Positions 36,640 through 50,500 of a stretch of DNA of 64,000 nt are shown in pieces. A program made the translations under genes and the position numbers. Origin of the DNA: Dicaeum eximium (taxonomy: Eukaryota; Chordata; Aves; Passeriformes; Dicaeidae); contig VWZP01007499.1 in NCBI GenBank assembly GCA_013396995.1, forward strand, positions 348,007 through 412,006, in the 5' to 3' direction. The number at the start of each line of letters is the position of its first letter. Within the stretch, counting starts at the first letter, position 1. The notes beneath the pieces are model-generated. The model searched no databases and was not told the DNA's origin. It saw only the letters and a program-made list of their open reading frames with translations.

Positions 36640-37500
36640 CAGGTCAGGGCCATGGGATGGTTCAGCTGCACCTTCCTGGGGAGCCCATGCTACAAGAGGA
36701 GATAGACAAGATACAGAGCAGCCAAGCCTCAGGAGAGACAGTGACTCAGTGCCACCTCAGAATGAAGTGTTTACTCTGGGATGGCTGCTGGGGAGCATTC
36801 AACGAGGGTCTGGAAGAAGGAGGGATGTGGGTGCTCATAAGGGTTTGAAGGTAAACCAGTGGGAAAAATTAACCCCACAGAAATACCTTGCAAGAGATTT
36901 CAAGACAGAAATTACAATGTAATAGAAAGATTACAATGAATGCAACAATACAGAAAAATTAAATACACAAAGTCAGACTATAACCTGGCCCCTGTTGGTC
37001 AGGGTGGTGGTCATGGTCCAATTAAGCAGTGGTTGCAGTCCTGCTAAAGTGGTGGTTGCAGTCTTGTCAAAAGGAGAGGTCCTGTGGAATGTCTGGTCCT
37101 CCTGTGGAAGTTCATGTCCTTCTCCAGATGTCCAGTGGTGGTGGTGGTGGTCCCAGTCCCCAGATTATATATCCTCAAGTCCAGGCAGGAATGTTCAGTA
37201 CGTCCCCCAGGGCAGGGAGTTCACACTGGGGCTGAGTCATTGGTGTGAAGAAGAAGAAGAAACATCACCCTGCCTCGAAGGGTTGCCTCTTTTTCCTTAT
37301 CTCATGCAACATCCAGCTGGTAGCCTGAGGAGTGGGCTGTGCACTGGGCAGCTGCTGCAAATTACCCCCCATTAACAGTTCACCAGGAATAATGTAGATG
37401 GGTATAGAAGGCATAGTTTGGTTACTCCTATCTTGGGACTCTTTCTCCTGTAACCATGACAGCGCTGGACATGCTGGGTTGGCTGTTTGGTCGGTCGGTT
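36640..37500. mobile_element. Possible LTR-type interspersed repeat
   Basis: Moderately GC-rich sequence with GGCCCCTGTTGGTCAGGG, a GGT-rich stretch (near 37137-37155), TTATATATCCTCAAGTCC and a GAA run (near 37246). It reads like a bird endogenous-retrovirus LTR or its flank. I could not fix the termini, the orientation or a target-site duplication, and no retroviral gene is seen. It may instead be single-copy DNA. Confidence 0.28.
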
Positions 37501-40500
37501 ACAGGCTGACCACCTTCATCTTAAGGGAATTGCTAAGCTGGGAATGGTTTGTAAACAGAAACTAAAAGTTCTCAGGCCCATGAGTAATAAGTCGTGTCCC
37601 TTTTTTCTTATCATTACCTTGTCCCCCTTTTTTGCACTGTAGGAGGAAGAGCATGAATGCATCAGACCTAATTAGAAAGAGCTGAGTTAATGTCAAGTAC
37701 ACCTACACTTGTTAATGGAGCATGAAATAAAACCATGTATTGCAGCAAAAGAAAATTATTATTGGCCATGAAACTTTCTGTTTTATGAATTGGAATAAGT
37801 GTATCTGGTGCAGTATATCACTTTCAATAGATTACTTTGCTTCAGTAATCTTGGAGAAACGACTCTTCAGTATACCTGGGGCCTTTAGCACAAAACCTGT
37901 CTGATTGTAGAAGACCATCTTAACCAATTTTTATGAACAAGTTAAAGTCTGTTCTGTTTGAAATTCTCTACCCTGAGATTATAGCCTCTCAGCAAAATTA
38001 TTTTAACAGTTTTGGCTAAGCAGCCTAGCCACTCACTGAGAAAGAAATTGTTTTGCCCACCAGTCTGGGGAAGGAGACCAGAGACTAGGGAGTAAGCAAG
38101 GACATGATGAAAAGTTTGGATGATTCTAATATGAATACTGAGACTGGGTATTTCTTCACAGGAAGAGACAGTCTAGAGAGAGATTGAAGAGAGGAGTAAA
38201 TTCTACTGTAAGTAAAACTATTGCTGAGATAAGAAACTTGAGATATGGAAATACAGAATTTCTGTAAAAGAAAGCACAATTGTACTGAATGGAGAGGAAA
38301 GAGGCTGAAAGTTGAGAGAAAATTAGAGCTACAGATGTAGCAAAAGCACTTGCACTTGTTAGTCAAGAGTTGGAGAAGAAATAGCCTCAGGATAAGGACA
38401 GCAATAAGTAAGAAGCAAGTTTGGAGGAAATGGTCAAGGAAGATCACATAGCCCTCTGTACTGGAAAGACAATCCTAAGACTGACAGAAAATGTCTTTAG
38501 TGTGTCATCTAAAGCTTGTTACCAATTTTATAATGTACAGAACTTCATTGCGTAATGTTTATTTCCCTCTTTTGCTTTTCTTAAAACAAGAACATATATA
38601 CCAGACTCCAAAGGGAAGGCTTTTTAGATTTGGGAAGAAATTATAAATCAGGGAGGGAGAAATACATATATGCAGATGAGGTCTACTTTCCTACACACTC
38701 TAAACCCTCTCAGACAATAAATTTTCATTTCCATCTTGATTTTTATTATCACATTAAAACATCCCATATATGCAAAACAATCTTCACAAAAGTCCCATGA
38801 GATTGGACATGGGGTAATCAGGATACCATTCCTCAGATGAAGACTATAAGCCTGAAAATGTAAAGAAAAAGTACCTGCTGGTTCTGAAAAGTTTAAGAAC
38901 TGATTTTCAGAGCAAAAGCTTCTTTCATATCACTCTGATCAGCAGCTTTCACTCTAGAATCTGCCTTACATTTTGGCTGGGGCATAAAGAAGTCTTCCAA
39001 TAGCCTTAATTTTTTTCTAGCTTACTTAATGAAACACATCCTGGCCCTATCAGCACTAGAAACTTTATTCTCTAGTGACTCCACTCATCATCATACCTGA
39101 CAGAAGAGGAAATTATGGGATGAAAGCTCAAAGAGTCCGGCCCAAAGACATGAGGTTGTTCATGTTGCTTCATGCCTCATATTTGTAGCTCTCTCCATGT
39201 TTCCTCACTCTCTGCAGGTACTCTGACTTTTCTGCTCCTGAAGTGTTAGTTGATACAAATCACTGCAAGATGGTACTTCCTGTGTTCTCTCAGTCTTGTT
39301 TCCCCTTTCTGACATTTTCTTCTGCAGGATTTGTCAGATGCATAGAGCAGTGCAGGATGTATATGAACTGCCCATGGATGTTTGGCTGGACCTCTCACCC
39401 CCTCAATTAACCCAAATTCCTTGTCAGGTACTTTAATAAACATCCAAGTATTCCAAATATACATCTCCTCAGATTGCTCCGTGATTTTTCTAGAAACCCC
39501 CTGTGTATATAAGTTGTATGCAGAGGATCAAGTCTAAGTAGGTGTAAAGAGCTGTCATATTCAGAAATGTACTGAGATTTGAAAATTTGTTTACTGTGCG
39601 TGAAAACACCCACAGAGAAGAGCATTAGATTTAAATTATGTGTATTTGTTTCCACTAATGACCTCCCTTATGCTTCTACTAAATGCTTACTAAGCAATAA
39701 TGGTAAGTTCACCACAACCCAGACCACCTCCATGCAACTGCTAGGAGATCTTCACTCCTAGTGAAGATCTTCACTCCTCATAGTTTCTAAACCCTAAGCC
39801 TACATTAAACAAGGTTGTTATGTTAGAGGCTAAAACTTCACATTTAGTGACTTAGATTGTTATTGTTTCTCTCACCTGTGAGCATGTTCCACACTAGCTG
39901 ATGAACTTTTTTGCAGAAACTTCTGGTGCTATGATATAAACATGCAGTGAGTTAGTAAAGGTTTCTAAAATTGCTAGATTGTTTTATTGTGCATCCAGTA
40001 ATAAAATGGATTCAGCAATTAATGGCTGCATTGACATAATTTGGAGAGATTTTGCAGGAAATGGATAATTCTTGGTTTAATTTTTTTTCTTGTATTGTTT
40101 CTGATTAGGACCAGGAAGGTCATTAATTCAGTGTACCCAATTAAATTCAGAGGAATTGCATTTTCTCTCTGAACAAGAGTAATTATGCTGCTGCTGCACT
40201 GGCTGTAGTCTCTCATGGTAATAAAAACCTGGAAAACAAAGCCACAAAATCCCTGTTGATATACAATATACTTTTTTTACTAGGAGGGAATTGTAAAGGT
40301 GTATTGACCATATTCACCAGCATAATGGAGAAACACATACCGACTTCTGATTTTTTTTTGCTGAAGCTAGTTGAAAAAAAGCCAACCCCCAAATCTATGA
40401 GCCCTCCCCTTACATAAGGGCAGCAGAACAAAATTAGGTTAATGGTTAACCATTGGAATGATTTAAGCCAAAAGCTGTTCACTTCACTTTTCCTTTTCTG

Positions 40501-41911
40501 TACCACTTCACTTTCTTTTCTTCAACCACTCTCTTCCTTCATTTGCGATATATTGGGAAAGAAATAAAAAAAACCCATAAAACACAAAATTACTGAAATG
40601 AGCACAAGCATAGAAAGAAAATGCAGCTGCAAGAGGACAAAACAGTCAAAGTAAATACACCATAAGGAAAAAATTCAAAGAGCATATTAGAAATAATGAC
40701 ATGAATTCAGCTGATGTGTGATTTGTCATTTGGGACATTTCACCATTGCAGCTGAAAGCCCTTCATAGAATGAATTGTAAGTGTTTGGGTACAGTTTTTT
40801 ACCATTTCTAAAGGAAAGGCTATCTGAAAATAAATTTAGTTAGTTCACAGCTGATATTTTCACTAGAATAAAAATAGCTGGTGTGAGGGAAGGGATCACG
40901 GAGAGTGACAGAAAGCAGGGGCTAGTGGGTGTAAGCCTGAAGGGCTGTTGGAAAAGTTGCTCCCTCTGCTGCAGCAACCTCCTTCCAAGGTGAACATATG
41001 CTGCTGTGCAGCCTCAAAAAAGCAAACAGTTTGTGGGAGGTTGTTTATAAATCACATTAAAAGAAGCTTTAGCAAACCCCCTCCCTATGAGCAGCAGAGT
41101 GCACAACCTCCCTGTTGGTCTGTGGCCCAAAAGGCTCTTCAGTGAATCACCACCTGGGACTAAAAGAAGCTGCACACTCTGGCTGAGGCTTCAGCAGGCT
41201 GGCTTGGAGGGGAGTGAGGTGTCCAAATGACCTTTCCTTAAAATGTGGTGTGAATCTTGAGTGTACTCAACATTCAATTTTCTCACCTCCTCTGCTGTCA
41301 TTTCATCTCTGACATGCCCTTTGCCAGCTACGATTTCTTATTTTTCTCTTGGAGGACTTTGGAAATGTTGAGCTTTTGGAGATTCATCAGTGTCTAGTAA
41401 AAGAAAACTAGTTTTGCTTTATGTTCTCTAGAGCTTTAGGGACTTCAATATTTTAGTTTCCCTGGAAAGCTTGGGAAATTATATGGTAAGAAAGACGAAC
41501 TGTTTCACCAAGGTAATTGGGATTAAGAAGTTGACTGTCCAGATTATGGGACAAAACTGAACAGAGTAACTTCTCCTACAGTATCTTTTTGAACTCTCAC
41601 TTTTTACTCGAACTCCAGAGACAGAGAGCCAAAGTTGATACTTGGAAACTGGACTTAGCAGTATATACTTCTTGTTCACCTCAGTTTAAGGAAACACCAT
41701 TTAAGATAATGCAGTGTGGTTGATAAAAGCTCCAATTAAGACCTTAAAAATTACTTAGTCTTCCACAAGAGACCTTTACATCTCTGGCAAGTACAGATGT
41801 CCCAAAGCATAAGACAAAGGTGGTGGTAGAACTTGGATCCATTTAATAACTTGCTTTATGCTGTAAAAACTTGCTCTGCCTGAGGATGGATTGCTACACA
41901 TCTAGATCTGA
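37501..41911. other. Intergenic, no gene recognised
   Basis: AT-rich sequence. One local inverted repeat is visible near 39744-39768 (AGATCTTCACT and its complement around a short spacer, within duplicated GATCTTCACTCCT). No coding or RNA gene is supported. Confidence 0.5.
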
Positions 41912-41916
41912 GCTGG

Positions 41917-42499
41917 TGTTGTGGTTTAACCCCAGCCACCAGCCAAGCCCCCTGCAGCTGCTTGCTGACTTCCCCACCAGCAGGACTGGGGAGAGAACTG
42001 GAGGTGTAAAAGCCAGAGACTCGTGGATTGAGAAAAAGAATAGGAAAAGCAAAATTTGCACATAAGCAAAATGAAACAAGGGATTAATTCACTACTTCCC
42101 ATAGGCAAGCAGGAGTTCAGCCATCTCCAGGAGAGCAAGACCCCATCACATGTAATGGTTACTGGGGATGACAAAATCCATCAGTCCAGAAGCCCCTACT
42201 TCCTCCTCCTTCCCCCCACTGTATACACTGAGTGTGATGTCCCGTGGTCTGGAATCTCCCTGTGGTCACTTTGGGTCACCTGTCCTGGCTGTGTCCCCTC
42301 CCAGCCCCCCAGGCACCCCCAGTCTCCTCCCCAGTGTGGCAGTAAGAAAAGCAGGAAAGGCCTTGGCTTTGTGTAAGCTCTGCTCAGCAATAAAAAACAT
42401 CTCTGTATTATCAACCCTGTGGTCAGCACAAATCCAAAACACAGTCACATACCAGCCACTGTGAAGGAAATTCATTCTACCCCAGTCAAACCCAGCACA
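41917..42499 (+). mobile_element. Solo LTR of a bird endogenous retrovirus, with target-site duplication
   Basis: The element starts TGTTGTGGTTTAACCCCAG and ends AAACCCAGCACA, so it has TG...CA ends. It is 583 bases long and flanked on both sides by GCTGG (41912-41916 and 42500-42504), a 5-base duplication as left by retroviral integration. It shares start, middle and end phrases with the copy at 46959-47539. No gag, pol or env sequence is attached, so it is a recombined solo LTR. Confidence 0.8.
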
Positions 42500-42504
42500 G
42501 CTGG

Positions 42505-45500
42505 TCATCTAGACTTCCTTTATAAAGAGAAATTGGGTCTTCTGTGCTATTATCATCTCACCCTGAAGCCAACATCTAAAGTGGGTCAGATGACTCAAGC
42601 CTAGAAGTGCCTCCTCCATATGAAGGGAATTTAGTGTGATAAGCTCAGATGGAAACACTTGTATTGCAAATGTCTCAGGTTAGGTGAAATGAATATACCT
42701 ATCTACCTTTTTTTCCTGGATTGTGCTGTAGAAGGCTGAGAAGTTTTCTCTAGAATTCAATCCTTAATTTCTTTCTAATTTATTTAGTTCTACTGGGCCA
42801 TGTTTCCTAGACTGTCTGTTTGAGATCGTTGGTTGTGAATAAGATCTTAATTCCCTAGAGTGCTCAAATCTCAGTTACATCAAATTATTTTCTGCATTGA
42901 TCATGATACAGTTTATCTTGAACAGTGTTTTGTTGCATTCTTAATGTTGATCCATATTGACAAAAAATTATTCACTTTATCAGCTCTTCTGTGACAAGAG
43001 AAATACTGAAAAAAAAGTGAATGTTTTCCTCCAAAGAAAGATAAAGCTGCAACCCAATCAAATGCAAACAGGAAGGTTGTGTTTTATCACAAGGCCTTAT
43101 GCCCTGGGATGAGAGACATAACATGCTGTAGCAGGTCATGCTGATGGTGAAGAAGGGTGAAGAAGTTCAGGCCCTCTGAACTTTCCCTTCTTTCCATCTA
43201 ATAAATCCATACCTGCTTTATGCTCATCAATGGAAAGTCAATGCAAATGGGAGCTGCTATAAAACATGGTGTGCTGTTCATCAACTGCAGTGGGGGGAAT
43301 ACTCCTTCTTTTGGGGAAGGCACAATATCTGTCACCCACTTGCCTTTATATGTAACATATTCACCCCAAACTCATACAAATGAAATGTCAATCTACCTAT
43401 CTCGTCTTCCAAAGTGTCCCACTGTGGCATTCTGCTACCTGACACCCCAATGCATGCAGTGATTATAATCTGATTTAAAATATTACAATCTTCCACAAAA
43501 ATGTTAACTTTCTCCACAGGTTTTAATCAGTTCTGTGTCATGTTCCAAGGCATGCACTTATTCTCTTTTCTCACTAACAGCATTTGTATGACACAGAAAT
43601 CTAAACAGGTAGCTGGCACAAACAATGGATAATTGCAGAGACATTTAGCTGTCAGACAGGAGATTTAAAATGTAAAACTCTGGACATTCAGTTGATACCA
43701 TGATGTGGTTTTCTTAATATTTTTAGAAACAAGTGTGCAGCATATAGAATATATACTAGAAGATGAAATACAGCTCCATTTTCCTGAAGAAAATAGAAGT
43801 AATGTGGAAACCTAACTAAATTATCCTTCTTTATTTTTTTTTCTCATCTGCAAAGGCAAATAGAGTTTTTTCCCCTGCTCTCCTAAAAGATTGATGAAAA
43901 CAATGCATGACACGCACATCAGGAGAATTCATCCTGACATTTTTGCACAGAATATGCATTGCACGTTGAGAGATTTTTGCTATAAAACTGACAGTTTTGG
44001 TGCAAACTGTTCCTGCCATAACTACAGGGAATGGAGTGCAAAAGGGAAAAATATGATTTGCACTATACACATTTGAAATGAGCCTGACAGGCTACAAGGT
44101 GGCTCATGTAAAGGTACCAGAAGGTATCTAAAACTAGTTCCCATACCTTTTATAGAACAGCATCCCTAAATATTGCACTTGTAATGTAGTGAACTGATTG
44201 CAGGAAAATCACATGTCTCTTTAGAGATTTTCCCATGTATTATGTAAGTACTGGTGTGGACCAGTGAATTCAAGGCTTTTCAAGATTCCATTTCTTCCCT
44301 CAAACACTCATAGCACAAAAGCAAATTTCCTTTAACACATTTACATGAAAGAAGACTGCTTGTTTATGAAAAGATGAACAAATGTGACCATGCTGTGTCT
44401 GCATTGTTCTGAAGACCTTTTACAAGAAATAAAAATGGTGGCAGTACTTGTAGCAAATTAAACATTTGGCTTCACAGAATGTATATCTATCAATTTTAAA
44501 TGAGACTACATAAAAAATATTTCTTGTTGTATAAAGGTTATAATCTAAGCATAATATATTCAAATTCAATACAAAATGTCATTTTACTAATAAATTTCTT
44601 ATGCTTTGAAATTTCAAAGAAGTTAAAAGATCTTTAAAAGCAATGATTAAATATGCAAATACAACCCTTGCAGCCTTTTTTTTAGAGAGATGTACCTTTT
44701 AGAAAACTATCTATCTGCAGAGAAATCTTACTTTTTTTTCCTCATTTTTCTTCTCCGCCTCTTCCATTTTTAATGATGGATTGCTGTACAGTAGGCTGAA
44801 CATGACACAGCTTCAGTCTTCCCTATTAAATTAATCTAGGGAGAGCATTAGATTTCTAATCTTGGACAGTTTCACTTCCATTCCCTCATTGCTTAAGGGC
44901 TCACCTGCTGTCACCTCAAGCTAAATCCTTCACATTTATTTACATGAACAACTAACTTTCATGAGACTGCCAAAATAAATAAGAGCAGCAGGATATGGCC
45001 CCATATTTATTCCATTAACAGATTTCTTCAGTGTAACTGCTACACTGAATGGCAGTAGGGCTCTGCTCCTCATACCCACTAGCTTCTAGGAGAACAACTT
45101 GATTTTTGTTTTCTTACTGTACAAACTATTTAGGAAAGTTGTAAGAAGTGTGTAAGTTATGCATGTCTTCCAAACCCAACTCAATATTTGTTTTCCTTGG
45201 TATTATGGTCTGCTGCTAATCTGCTCAGTACCTCCTGGGGCTCTCTTTTTTCTTTTTGACTTTTACTTGCCTGTTCTAGTTTGACTCCTTTCTTCAGGTC
45301 TTGCAATGGCCCATGTTTAGAAAGACACGATTGACAGAGCTACTCTGATGAAGTACCGGCAAATCAAGACTGAAATTTTAAAGCTCACTCAGAAGGTGAG
45401 CGAATATGACCAAAAAGAAGTAAAATAATAATAAGAAGAAGAACACAAAGAAGAAAAGGAAGAAGAATCCTTTACATTCAGAGAAGCTGCTGCACATCAG

Positions 45501-46958
45501 TTGGAGTTGGAGATCCACAAAAGAGCTGGAGCTCAGTTGCATCCTTTGGCACTCATCCACCAGAGTGCAGGAAGTGAGTCCTTGATTACACAGAAGAAAG
45601 CTGGGACTAGAACCACAAAGTGATTTAAATGCCCCTGTAGCAGCTGGGGATCTCGAGACCTCACCTCTTGTAGCCTTTTCATTAGACTCCAAATGGTATG
45701 TGTACTCTACTAACCTAGAGGTTGTTCTGCACCTTGGTGGCTTAGGAGGCAACTACCATCAAGACATGATTGCCACCAGCAGCGCTGGAAGTAGTGACAT
45801 GCTTGACTTGAAATCTTTTCCCTTCAAAACCCTCAGTCTGAAGAGTAAAGGCAGCTACTGTCCAGGGCATGAGAGAAGGCTGAAACTGGGCAGAGAAGCA
45901 CTCTGGATCAAGCAACAGCAGAGTCTTGTCAACTCATCTGGTTCTTTGCTTAATCACAGAGGAGTGGTTCTCTGATTTACTTAGGGAGCCCATACAGGGT
46001 CTGTCTTCTCCTTGCTGGAGACACAGGGTACAATCTCTGCTGCCCTTCCCTTTGCATTTTACTGGAGCTGCTGTGCTGGGTGTCACTAAGTTTACAACTT
46101 ACTGATGCTGCCTCCCTGTGCCTCCAGCACAACCAACAGCAACTGGACTGGGCTGTAAGGCAGTGACACAGTAGGGGAGGGAGAATGGGGGATTCAGCAC
46201 AGCTAGTCCAGAGAGTGTGTGGGGGAGACTTACACTGAGCAAAATGCATCCCTGACCTTTGCCTTTTCCTAATGCATCTGGTCAACACACAGTGTTGCAT
46301 CTTATTAAAGGGCAGAAGTAGGGCTAGAAAAGCTGCTGTTGTTTTTAGCAACAGGAAGTGATACTATTTAAGGGCAGCTAAAACTTTAGATTTGCCATCT
46401 GCTTCTGCAGAGCTCTAAGAAACAGACTACTGCAGGTCAAAACCAGAGGAGACAGACCAGTACAAGATAGAAATGTGCTAAGCAATGCAAAAGAAGACAA
46501 ATTTCTTTCCTAAAACAAGATTGCAATAATGATTCTGAAGAAACCAAGACTGTGTAGTAAGCTGTTCAAAATTATATTTTGAATGATATTGAAGTATGGG
46601 ATAATTATGAGTTGGAGAGCTAGAAGTTAATTCCTCACTTTTCTGAGCTCAGTCATTACAGTATCTTCATCTTGGCTACCTGCTCCAACAGGACTAGAGA
46701 TTCTCCATGTCACTCAGAGAGCAGTCACCATTTCTCACAGGCTGGTATCCAAAAGCATCTACAGCAAGCTACTGAGTTTTTGCAGAGCAATTATGAATGC
46801 AAGTCAGGAGGAGGTAGGAAGAAATAGGAGGGGAGGGGAGAGAAAGAAGTAATACTTATTGTCATGGAAACATTTCTCTGCTGTATTGTTGCCCAGCACT
46901 GACAGATGTGGCTTACCAAATGTGGCAGAATCCATCAGCACTGGCACATGTGACCCAG
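42505..46958. other. Intergenic, no gene confirmed
   Basis: AT-rich sequence between the two LTRs. A 75-base exon-like segment lies at about 45325-45399 and is reported under findings. Otherwise there are only short frames without family resemblance, and GAA-rich simple sequence near 45430-45470. Confidence 0.5.
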
Positions 46959-47539
46959 TGTCATGGTTTAATCCCAGACAGCAACTTAGGGACTGCAGCT
47001 GCTCCCCAACTCCCCACCTTGGTGCAACAGGGAGGAGAACTGGAAAAAGTTAAAATTTGTGGGTTGAAATAAAAACAGTTTTATAACTGAAATAAAGTAA
47101 AATAATATAATAAATCTTATAATAATATCAGTAATGAAAAGGGGCAGGGGGTGAGAGAGAAAGAGAGAAAGAGAGGAGGGAATAAGACCCAAGAAAACAA
47201 GTGATGTGCAATATAAATGCTCACCACTCAGTGACCAGTGCCCAGCCCATCCCAAGCAGGGATTGACAGCTACCAGCCAGCTCCCTCCCAAGTTCATAGA
47301 CTATGGGATGGAACATCTCTTTGGCCACTTTAGGTCCTGGCCATGCTCCCTCATAGCTTCTTGTGCAGCTCCTCACTGGCAGAGCATGGAAAACAGAAAG
47401 GTTTTGACTTAGGCTAAGCACTATTTAGGAAAAAAACCATCAATGCATTATCAACATTATTCTCATACTAAATCCAAAACACAGCATTGTACTAGCTATT
47501 CAGGAGAAAAATAACTCTATCCCACCCAAAACCAGAACA
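46959..47539 (+). mobile_element. Solo LTR, same family as the one at 41917
   Basis: The element starts TGTCATGGTTTAATCCCAG and ends AAAACCAGAACA, and is 581 bases long. Shared phrases with the other copy include a stretch near the middle (AGAGCATGGAAAACAGAAAGG here against a related AAGAAAAGCAGGAAAGG there) and CCAAAACACAG near the end. It holds an AT-rich block and a GAGA run near 47150-47180. Flanks CCCAG and GTATC do not match, so no target-site duplication is evident; it may have decayed or the ends may be slightly misplaced. Confidence 0.72.
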
Positions 47540-50500
47540 GTATCCAGCTGTTCTTCCATAATATTTTTGTCATGCCAGGTCTCAGGTTTTCTAATACATT
47601 GGAGCTGACCATCATCACACTTCCAGTTCTTTGGGATTATATATATAGAGATATAATACACACACATAGACATATTTTTATACATATATTTACATACAGA
47701 CAATATTCCCTTAGGAACAGATCATCCCTATTATAGTTTGTTGAGTTAGTTTAGTCTGTGACTTTGGTCTCTGGCTAGGTATCTTGCAGTTTTGCTGCTA
47801 TTGCATAACTTGTGTATTGCAATCAATAAACCACTTGATCCCAGTACTCCAAGACACTTGCAGAAACTTGGATACTTCACTGCTGATGAAGACAAATGTA
47901 GGATATCTGCAGACACCAAAATCTGCTGTGGGGCTGTTCTACATTCTAATGGTTGATTCTAAGTAATGTATTTTCTGACCTTGAGCTCTGCATTTATTTT
48001 TGAAGACGCTTGAGAATCAGTTTCAAATTATTGGAGGTATAGTTGTAATCTCCATTTTCTTCCAAGCACATTGTTTTCAATTCCCATCTGTCCTTCCAGA
48101 CACTTCCTCTATTAAATGGTCACAGAAGATGAATAACAGTAGTGTGAATTCTTCAAAATGGCATTACATGTTATTCTGCTACTTATTAATGTTCTGTGTT
48201 CTTTTATTTACGATAACCTTGTGAACATTAAGGTAAGATGGCATCCACATGGTCTTTACATTCAGCTGAAAAATGACACAACTGTATTATTAACATCCAA
48301 GATGGGAGACCCAATAAAAAATAGGAGAAAAGAAGAGAAAGTATGTTTTAGGTGAGAAATTAAAGGAAGACTGTTGTTACTATGTTTTTGGATGAGTTCT
48401 TTCTTAGTTGTCCAGGTTTAAAATCTAGTTGTGTAATTAATGTAATTGTCAGAAGTTTATGCACTTTTCTTGTACCACCTATTGTATGCTAATGTGTCTT
48501 TTCCAATTGGTTTTATTCAGTCACTTAATACACACAAAAAATTAACATTGCAAAATTTGTACTGCCTTTACTGGCTCCAAGCACAGTGTATCACAGAGAG
48601 CTTTGAGGTCAAGGGAAGAAAGGTTTTGCTTCTATGTATTTTCTTCATATATTGGAGTGTTCCATCTATGTTCTTATTTGAAGTATCTTAAGAGTATGGT
48701 AAACTTCTCTAGATAAGGAGCACACAGTAGCTGATTAAACCATTTTCAACATCATTGCACCTGTAATAAAATATTTCAAAGTCTATTACATGTGAAACTA
48801 TGTTCTGTACCACTTTCCCAACTTCTTTAAAAGACTTTAAGGTCATGGAATCTGCTTCACCTCATGATTCCTGCTGCTAATGATAGAAGATAATTTGTAA
48901 TTTTAATACAAGGATTGTGATTCTTCAAGTCACTTCTGTGCATAGGTTCACCTCTCCTTTTCCACAGTGCACACAGGCATTGAGCTGGCTTCAGTTGTTT
49001 CTCCCTCCATTTATCATGGTATTGCCCCAGGTTCCATTCTCTAAAACCACAGCTCAGACTCCAAATCTTTTGGCATTGCTCATGCTGGCCTTTAAGAAAA
49101 AACAATTTCAGGTATCTCCCTATTTCATTTCTTGCTTCAGAGTATTCAACTGCATCTGAGTCATATTTTCAAGCTTTTATCTACAAATATAAGTTTTTTT
49201 GTTTATTTTAATTTTTTTTCTTTAATGAAAGTTAATAGTCTCATGCAATTGCTTGTTGTTAGCCGTGGCCTTCAGAAAAACAGCGAACATCCCAAGAGTC
49301 AAAGTAAAATATGAGTGCTGCTGAGACAGCCATCAAAACTTCTCTGCTTTTTAAGCAGTTTTTTTTTTTAATGTAGAAACTGTATAATCATGAAGGGCAA
49401 GAAAAGGTACTACTCAGTTGTGCAGGGTTTTATGGTCGGAACTCTGTACAGTAACAGAAGCTTTGTGATGAACAGAAGGCATAGAGAAGAAAATATGTTT
49501 CTGTCAGAGCCATCTGTTGTGGATCTCCTCAGGCTCAGCTGTGGATATGGGTGGAGATCTCTGTAAGATGATGGAAGAATTATCTGGTGGTAGGAGTTTT
49601 TAACTTGTACATATACTCTGAGAAGTTATGCTACCAGAAATTGTAAAGTCCTGGTATTTTTGGATGAGAAGGTCTTTATGTTCTGCTGTAAGGTCACTAT
49701 ATCAACCAGAGGTGATTCTGCTTTAAACTCAGAATCTTACAGAGTTACAAAGGAACAGGCTGTCAAAAATCATCTTTGATCAGGTGATTGTAAATCAGTT
49801 GAAACAGGTCAGCAAGTAAGGTTTTGGATTCAGAATGGCAATTTTTATGTGTGTGAAATAAAGCTCAGTGGAGTTAAGAGCTCAAAAATTTTAATGTGAA
49901 GGCTTGGAGTTAATTTAAGTCAGTGTATTATTTAAGAGTTTTCTTGTATACTGCAGGCATAAGGGGAAAATGGTAGGAAAGGAAAGTTGACCCGCTGGGC
50001 AAAAATAAACACCCTCTAAAAGCATTTAAGGGAAAAAACCTGCCTCTAATGGAAAAGGAACTGAAAGTTGGGATAGCTAGGTCTCAAAGGTCAGAAAATG
50101 CAGAGCTAAACCAAAAACATTCAAAAGCCTTGCTGAGCTGCACCTCATGAAGAATATTAAAGAAAAAAAATAGCAGGAGATACTATATCTTGTTAAATAA
50201 AAAGAGAACAAGAAGAGCTGCTGACTGACAGATAGAAATGAAAGGTTAATCCCAGGTATGGCCAAATAGTAAATGAATCCCATTCCCAGTATCTGTGACA
50301 GAGATAGCACTGGGACGTGAATGAGGATGGCAGGGTGATGGAAGTCATCCCTTCCTGAGGCAAAGCAAACAGATGGCATGCTCACACAATATGCTGCCAT
50401 CAGGTGAGAAGCAGCTTTGCTGCTGCTGTGGCTTGGCCAGGTGGAAGGCAGCTGTGAAGTGGGCTCTGCCAGGCTGCACCGGTGTGCTGGGGAAAAGCAA

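Noticed and set aside
41917..47539. One provirus bounded by the two LTRs
   Set aside because: No retroviral gene remnants are readable between them, and the first LTR has its own 5-base target duplication.
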